From Sphingobium sp. 15-1 (GTDB lineage Bacteria > Pseudomonadota > Alphaproteobacteria > Sphingomonadales > Sphingomonadaceae): a stretch of 64,000 bases of DNA. The stretch spans positions 3,142,001 through 3,206,000 of the forward strand of contig NZ_JABXJG010000001.1 of assembly GCF_013375535.1 (NCBI RefSeq), written 5' to 3'. Shown here in pieces: positions 59,944 to 64,000 of this stretch (positions are counted from its first letter, which is position 1; each line of letters opens with the position of its first letter). The notes beneath the pieces were generated by a model. It worked only from the letters and a program-made list of their open reading frames with translations, did no database searches and was not told where the DNA came from. A program made the translations under genes and the position numbers.

Positions 59944-61683
59944 ATGAAAGCACAGGACGTCATGGAAGCCCATCTCCCCACGCTGGAGGAAATGCAGCAA
60001 TGGACGCAGGTGCTGGGCCGCGCGCAGCAATTGCTGCTGGAACAGGCGGCGGGCGCGACCGGGCGCACCCTGCCGTTCGATCCCGCAGCGGTGTCCCGCA
60101 TCCAGACCAGCTTTGCCGATGAAGGGCTGGCGCTGTGGCAACGTTTCCTCGATTCAGGCGGTCTGCTGCGCGACCAGCCCGAACCGCCGCCGCCCGGCAG
60201 CCCCGCCGCCGCCAGGGACCGGCGCTTTGCCGACCCGGCCTGGACGGAGCATCCCTTTTACGATCTGATCCGGCAGAGCTATCTGCTGCTTTCCGATTAT
60301 CTGATGCGTATGGCCGACGCGGTGGACGGCGTCGATCCCAAGCAGAAGGCCAAGCTGCGCTTCGCCACCAGCGGACTGCTCGACGCGATCGCGCCTAGCA
60401 ATTTCCCGCTGACCAACCCCATGGTCGTGCAGAAGACGATCCAGAGCGGCGGGGAAAATCTGGTGAAGGGCCTTCAGCATATGCTGGCCGATCTGGAAAA
60501 GGGCCAGCTCACCCATACGGACGGCATGGCGTTCGAAGTGGGGCGCAACATCGCCTCAACCCCCGGCAAGGTCATCAAGGAAACGCCGCTCTACCAGCTC
60601 ATCCATTATGCGCCGACGACGGAGGCGGTGATGGAAACGCCGCTGATCATTTTCCCGCCCTGGATCAATCGCTTCTACATTCTCGACCTGTCGCCGGAAA
60701 AGAGCTTCGTCAAATGGGCGGTGGATCAGGGGCTCAGCGTCTTTCTGGTGTCCTGGAAGTCGGCCGACGCCTCCATGAAGGATCTGATCTGGGACGATTA
60801 TATACTGGACGGCCAGATCGATGCGATCGACACGGTGCGCGATCTGCTGGGCGTGCCCAGCGTCCACGCCATCGGCTATTGCGTCGCGGGCACCACGCTG
60901 GCCGCCACGCTGGCGCTGCTGGCGGCGCGGGGGGAGGCGGACAAGGTCGCCTCCGCCACCTTCTTCACCGCGCAGGTGGATTTCAGCGCGGCGGGCGACC
61001 TGACCCTTTTTGTCGACGATGAGCAGATGAAGATGGTGGAGCAGCTCTCCTCCGGCGGCTTCCTCGATGGGCGCTATATGGCTGCGACCTTCAACCTGCT
61101 GCGGGGGCGCGACCTCATCTGGAACTATGTGGTCAACAATTACCTGCTGGGGCAGGATTATCCGCCTTTCGACCTGCTGTACTGGAACGGCGACACGACC
61201 AATTTGCCGGCGCGCTGGCACAAGGATTATCTGACCCAGCTCTATCGCGACAATCTGCTGGTGCAGCCGGGCGCGATCAGCGTCGCGGGCACGCCCATCG
61301 ACCTGCGCCGGATAGAGACCCCCGCTTATGTGCAGGCGGGGCGGGAGGACCATATCGCCCCGCTGGAAAGCGTGTGGAAGCTGACCGAGCATTTATCGGG
61401 GCCGATTCGCTTCCTGCTTGCGGGATCGGGCCATATTGCGGGCGTGGTCAATCCGCCCGCCGCCGGCAAATATCAATATTGGGCCTGCGACGAATCGCAG
61501 CCCACTCTGGCCGCCTTTCTGGACAAGGCGAAGGAGACGAAGGGAAGCTGGTGGCCCGACTGGATCGACTGGATTCGCCTGCAAAATCCGGTGACCGTGC
61601 CGGTGAAAGGCGCGCGCCAGCCCGGCAAGGGGCGACTCAAGACGATTGAGGATGCCCCTGGCCGGTACGTGAAAACGCGCTGA
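59944..61683 (+). CDS. phaC: Class I poly(3-hydroxyalkanoate) synthase
   Basis: A 579-residue synthase from ATG 59944, with an AAGGTGGC ribosome-binding site. The N-terminal domain precedes the alpha/beta-hydrolase core. The lipase-like box is GYCVAGT with catalytic Cys at residue about 313, Asp in QAGREDHIAPL and His in GSGHIAGVVN. TPLIIFPPWINRFYILDL is the usual lid-proximal segment. It polymerises 3-hydroxyacyl-CoA into PHA granules. The phasin gene follows on the same strand. Confidence 0.95.
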   Translation: MKAQDVMEAHLPTLEEMQQWTQVLGRAQQLLLEQAAGATGRTLPFDPAAVSRIQTSFADEGLALWQRFLDSGGLLRDQPEPPPPGSPAAARDRRFADPAWTEHPFYDLIRQSYLLLSDYLMRMADAVDGVDPKQKAKLRFATSGLLDAIAPSNFPLTNPMVVQKTIQSGGENLVKGLQHMLADLEKGQLTHTDGMAFEVGRNIASTPGKVIKETPLYQLIHYAPTTEAVMETPLIIFPPWINRFYILDLSPEKSFVKWAVDQGLSVFLVSWKSADASMKDLIWDDYILDGQIDAIDTVRDLLGVPSVHAIGYCVAGTTLAATLALLAARGEADKVASATFFTAQVDFSAAGDLTLFVDDEQMKMVEQLSSGGFLDGRYMAATFNLLRGRDLIWNYVVNNYLLGQDYPPFDLLYWNGDTTNLPARWHKDYLTQLYRDNLLVQPGAISVAGTPIDLRRIETPAYVQAGREDHIAPLESVWKLTEHLSGPIRFLLAGSGHIAGVVNPPAAGKYQYWACDESQPTLAAFLDKAKETKGSWWPDWIDWIRLQNPVTVPVKGARQPGKGRLKTIEDAPGRYVKTR

Positions 61684-61748
61684 ATCATCGGCTTGCGGGG
61701 AATTTGCGGTAGTCCGCCTTTCCCTTACGGCAAGCTGTATATGGCAAT

Positions 61749-61813
61749 TTTGTTGCAGTGCACAAAAGCGCTTGCAACATGTCTGGAAAACAACTATTGT
61801 GCACTGCAACAAA
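61749..61813 (+). promoter_or_regulatory. Perfect 17-bp inverted repeat directly upstream of the phasin gene
   Basis: TTTGTTGCAGTGCACAA (61749-61765) and its exact complement TTGTGCACTGCAACAAA (61797-61813) flank 31 bases that contain another GCTTGCAAC. The right arm ends 2 bases before the GGAGGA ribosome-binding site. PhaR-type repressors of phasin genes bind palindromic TGCA-rich sites, so this is a good candidate operator (inference). As RNA the arms would form a strong hairpin near the ribosome-binding site, allowing post-transcriptional control. Confidence 0.7.
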
Positions 61814-61826
61814 TGGAGGATGGGCC

Positions 61827-62726
61827 ATGGCCGTTACCCCAAAGCCAGTGCGTAAGAAGCCGGTCGCGAAGAAGGTCTCTTCGACCTTGTCCGCCAGTGA
61901 GGCGCTGAAGGCCGCCGAGGCTGCGATAACACCGGCGAAACCGGCCGTGAAAAAGCCCGCCCCGGCAAAGCCGGTCACGCCTCCTGCCAAGGCGGCGCCT
62001 GTGGCCAAGGCCGATCCGGTCGCCGTGATCGCGGCGACCACGGCGGTCGATGCGGCGCCCGAACCGGAATTGGTCAAGCCCGAGCCGGTCAAGGTCACGG
62101 TGGCCGAACCGGCCCCGGTCGCTGCACCGCCGAAGGTGGAAGTGCCCGAGATTGCGCCTGCGGTCAAGGTGACGCCGCCGGAACCGAAAGAATCGAAGAG
62201 CCTGTCGTCCAAGGCCGGGCCGCTAGAGCCCACATTGCTGCCCGCCACAGAAGGAACGAAGATGATGAACGACGTGATCGAAACCGGAAAGAAATTCGCT
62301 GAAGAGACCAAGGCCAAGCTCGAAACGGTCTATGCCGACCTGAACGAGAAGGCGAAGGTGAGCGTCGAGAAGTCGACCAAGGCGATCGAAGAGTTCAGCG
62401 ACATCGCCAAGGGCAATGTCGAAGCGCTGGTCGAGTCCGGCAAGATCGCGGCCAAGGGCTTCGAAACCCTGGGCCAGGAAGCCGTGGATTACAGCAAGAA
62501 GAGCTTCGAAAAGGCGACCGCCTCTTTCAAGAGCTTCTCGACCGTGAAGACCCCGACCGAATTCTTCCAGCTCCAGAGCCAGCTCTTCTCGAGCAGCTTC
62601 GACGAATTCACCAAGGAAGCGGCCAAGAGCAGCGAAGCACTGATCAAGCTGGCCGGCGACGTGGCCTCGCCGCTGACCGCCCGCGTGACCGTGGTGACGG
62701 ACAAGGTGAAGGCGCTCGCCGCCTGA
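61827..62726 (+). CDS. Phasin-family protein
   Basis: 299 residues from ATG 61827 (GGAGG 8 bases upstream). The N-terminal 145 residues are Ala/Pro/Lys/Val-rich and probably disordered (KKPAPAKPVTPPAKAAPVAK). The C-terminal part (about 155-290) is the amphipathic phasin domain: MMNDVIETGKKFAEETKAKL, STKAIEEFSDIAKGNVEALV, KSFEKATASFKSFSTVKTPT and EFFQLQSQLFSSSFDEFTKE. Phasins coat PHA granules and activate the synthase. It follows phaC on the same strand but has its own regulatory inverted repeat. Confidence 0.93.
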   Translation: MAVTPKPVRKKPVAKKVSSTLSASEALKAAEAAITPAKPAVKKPAPAKPVTPPAKAAPVAKADPVAVIAATTAVDAAPEPELVKPEPVKVTVAEPAPVAAPPKVEVPEIAPAVKVTPPEPKESKSLSSKAGPLEPTLLPATEGTKMMNDVIETGKKFAEETKAKLETVYADLNEKAKVSVEKSTKAIEEFSDIAKGNVEALVESGKIAAKGFETLGQEAVDYSKKSFEKATASFKSFSTVKTPTEFFQLQSQLFSSSFDEFTKEAAKSSEALIKLAGDVASPLTARVTVVTDKVKALAA

Positions 62727-62755
62727 TCCAGCCTTCGGGCTTTTGAGAAAAAGGG

Positions 62756-62790
62756 AACGGCCTCCGTCATCGGGGGCCGTTTTCTTTTTC
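62756..62790 (+). terminator. Rho-independent terminator of the phasin gene
   Basis: AACGGCCTCCG - TCAT - CGGGGGCCGTT (62756-62782, one G-T and one bulge) is followed by TTCTTTTTC. It lies 30 bases after the stop codon. Confidence 0.85.
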
Positions 62791-62840
62791 TGGAGGGTGG
62801 CAAATGGCCAGTTGCGGTCATTCTCAGCCGTTAAGCGCAT

Positions 62841-62869
62841 CGTGCTCCTACCTGCGCAGGAGCACGGTG
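62841..62869. repeat. Family B palindromic repeat, copy 8 (collapsed)
   Basis: CGTGCTCCTA and CCTGCGCAGGAGCACGGTG are the outer arm ends with the middle deleted. The flanks typical of other copies remain (TCAGCCGTTAAGCGCAT before, TTCAAGGAAGGCG / ACCGTCCGCCCTCCACCCC after). This shows that the conserved unit extends beyond the hairpins and that copies decay by internal deletion. Confidence 0.85.
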
Positions 62870-62921
62870 TACTTCAAGGAAGGCGAACCGTCCGCCCTCC
62901 ACCCCAAGCAACCGCCCAAAG

Positions 62922-62951
62922 AAAAGGGGCGGCGCCCGAAGGCCCCGCCCC
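62922..62951 (-). terminator. Rho-independent terminator of the rplJ-rplL transcript
   Basis: On the minus strand a GGGGCGGGGCC - TTCG - GGCGCCGCCCC stem with one mismatch and a stable UUCG loop is followed by TTTTC. It lies about 65 bases after the rplL stop codon. Confidence 0.9.
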
Positions 62952-63015
62952 AATTTCTTCCAGCTTGAAGCCGGATAGCCGAGCCCTGCTTGCGCAGGGC
63001 CCAAGCAACGCGAAC

Positions 63016-63393
63016 TTACTTGAGTTCGACGGTCGCGCCGGCTTCTTCAAGCTGCTTCTTGATCTTTTCGGCTTCGTCCTTGCTGGCGCCTTCCTTGACG
63101 GCCTTCGGCGCGCCTTCGACGAGCGCCTTGGCTTCGGTCAGGCCCAGGCCGGTGATGGCGCGGACTTCCTTGATGACGTTGATCTTCTTGCCACCGTCGC
63201 CGGTCAGGATCACGTCGAATTCGGTCTGCTCTTCAGCAGCGGCGGCAGCCGGGGCGCCAGCGGCGGGGCCAGCGACGGCGACGGCAGCGGCGGCCGAAAC
63301 GCCCCACTTTTCTTCCAGGGCCTTCGACAGCTCAGCGGCTTCGAGGACGGTGAGGGCCGAGAGCTGATCGACCAGTGCGTTGATGTCTGCCAT
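63016..63393 (-). CDS. rplL: 50S ribosomal protein L7/L12
   Basis: 125 residues. The N-terminal dimerisation helices ([20 protein letters not shown]), an Ala/Gly/Pro-rich hinge (about 35-55) and the C-terminal factor-binding domain ([40 protein letters not shown]) are all present. It forms the L10-L12 stalk that recruits translation GTPases. It follows rplJ by 81 bases in the conserved rplJL order. A strong UUCG-loop terminator follows it. Confidence 0.97.
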   Translation of the reverse strand: MADINALVDQLSALTVLEAAELSKALEEKWGVSAAAAVAVAGPAAGAPAAAAAEEQTEFDVILTGDGGKKINVIKEVRAITGLGLTEAKALVEGAPKAVKEGASKDEAEKIKKQLEEAGATVELK

Positions 63394-63474
63394 GTTAATT
63401 CATTCCCTTCTGGGCGGGGCATGTGCCCCTTAAATTGAGAGTTGAAAACGTTCCGTTCGGAAAAGCCGTGGCGA

Positions 63475-63990
63475 TTAGGCCGCGTTCTTTTCCGCATAGG
63501 CGTTGAAGACCCGTGCGAGCTGGGCTGCCGGTGCCTGGGTGACGGTTGCGAGCTTGGTCGCGGGTGCAACGAGCAGCCCAACGATCTTCGCGCGCAGTTC
63601 ATCCAGCGACGGCATCGAGGCGAGCGCTTTCACGCCCTCCGCGTTCAGCATCACATCGCCCATCGCGCCGCCAACGATCTCAAGCTTGTCGTTGGTCTTG
63701 GCGAATTCGACCGCAACCTTGGCGGCTGCGACCGGATCGGCCGAGGAGGCGAGGCCGACGGGGCCGGTCAGCAGGTCGCTGATGCCGCTATAGTCGGTGC
63801 CTTCAAGGGCGATCTTGGCGAGGCGGTTCTTCGTAACCTTGTAGGTGCCGCCGGCTTCGCGCATCTTCTGGCGCAATTGGGTCGACTGGGCGACCGTCAT
63901 GCCGAGGTTGCGGGTCACGACGACCACGCCGACCTCTGCCAGATGTGCGTTCAGCGCGGAAACGACCTCAGCTTTCTGATTACGATCCAT
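63475..63990 (-). CDS. rplJ: 50S ribosomal protein L10
   Basis: 171 residues, complete. It has [79 protein letters not shown] and a C-terminal helix that binds L12 dimers ([11 protein letters not shown]). The start ATG is at 63990, only 10 bases from the right edge, so the leader and any L10-binding autoregulatory site lie outside the window. Confidence 0.97.
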   Translation of the reverse strand: MDRNQKAEVVSALNAHLAEVGVVVVTRNLGMTVAQSTQLRQKMREAGGTYKVTKNRLAKIALEGTDYSGISDLLTGPVGLASSADPVAAAKVAVEFAKTNDKLEIVGGAMGDVMLNAEGVKALASMPSLDELRAKIVGLLVAPATKLATVTQAPAAQLARVFNAYAEKNAA

Positions 63991-64000
63991 GCCTTTACTC

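Overview
The window looks like a chromosomal segment of a high-GC alphaproteobacterium of the Sphingomonadales, most likely a Sphingobium-like organism. Support comes from class I lysyl-tRNA synthetase, the rpmF-plsX-fabH and ihfA-merR blocks, a TonB-dependent receptor, a HWE-kinase bacteriophytochrome, PHA synthase with phasin, RcnB-like proteins, and the palindromic intergenic repeats typical of this order. No plasmid, prophage, rRNA, tRNA or CRISPR locus was seen. The only classical mobile element is one intact IS21-family insertion.

Layout. 1-6 kb: start of a cytochrome b561-like gene, two tandem outer-membrane beta-barrel paralogues with twin terminators, a conserved hypothetical, rlmN, an IalB-like exported protein and dnaN. 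6-20 kb: a membrane PAS-GGDEF-EAL-PilZ protein, a TonB-dependent receptor, a 2OG-Fe(II) oxygenase with an exported methyltransferase-like protein, prolyl aminopeptidase, a membrane-anchored metallo-beta-lactamase-fold hydrolase, a soluble chemoreceptor-like protein, an EamA transporter and class I fumarase. 20-34 kb: glutathione transferase, nrdA and nrdB, small stress or metabolic genes (thermonuclease, truncated globin, RidA, ArsC-like, GDPD, Rrf2) and rpmF-plsX-fabH. 34-44 kb: uvrB, a polymorphic-toxin-like immunity gene and a LysM-nuclease toxin gene split by the IS21 element, DUF3617 lipoproteins, then ihfA and a MerR regulator. 44-64 kb: GNAT, SixA, a DinG-like helicase, PilZ, lysK, two RcnB-like proteins around a prolyl-4-hydroxylase-like gene, bphO-bphP, a LigB-type dioxygenase, a 2Fe-2S protein with DUF2721, an aminotransferase, phaC-phasin, and rplL-rplJ at the edge.

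Two structures stand out. (1) Two small cassettes of about 450 bp each carry a DUF559 (Vsr/PD-(D/E)XK-like) gene between long inverted terminal arms. Each arm holds two nested hairpins. One cassette sits between fumarase and the EamA gene, the other exactly between nrdA and nrdB. An ORF-less pair of related palindromes at 8.7 kb resembles a non-autonomous relative. This parallels REP/RAYT systems but with a different protein. (2) A 344-codon gene (FNPWHD/GRFTF module, LysM, DGGH nuclease) is cut by a 2563-bp IS21 element with a perfect 8-bp target duplication. Removing the element and one duplication restores a single open frame. The downstream YezG-like immunity gene is intact.

Intergenic space is dominated by four families of paired palindromes, called A-D here. 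One family reads in frame as PAKAGTQ-like peptides and creates false N-terminal extensions. Candidate regulatory sites include two NrdR-like boxes 32 bp apart upstream of nrdA and a perfect 17-bp inverted repeat directly upstream of the phasin ribosome-binding site.
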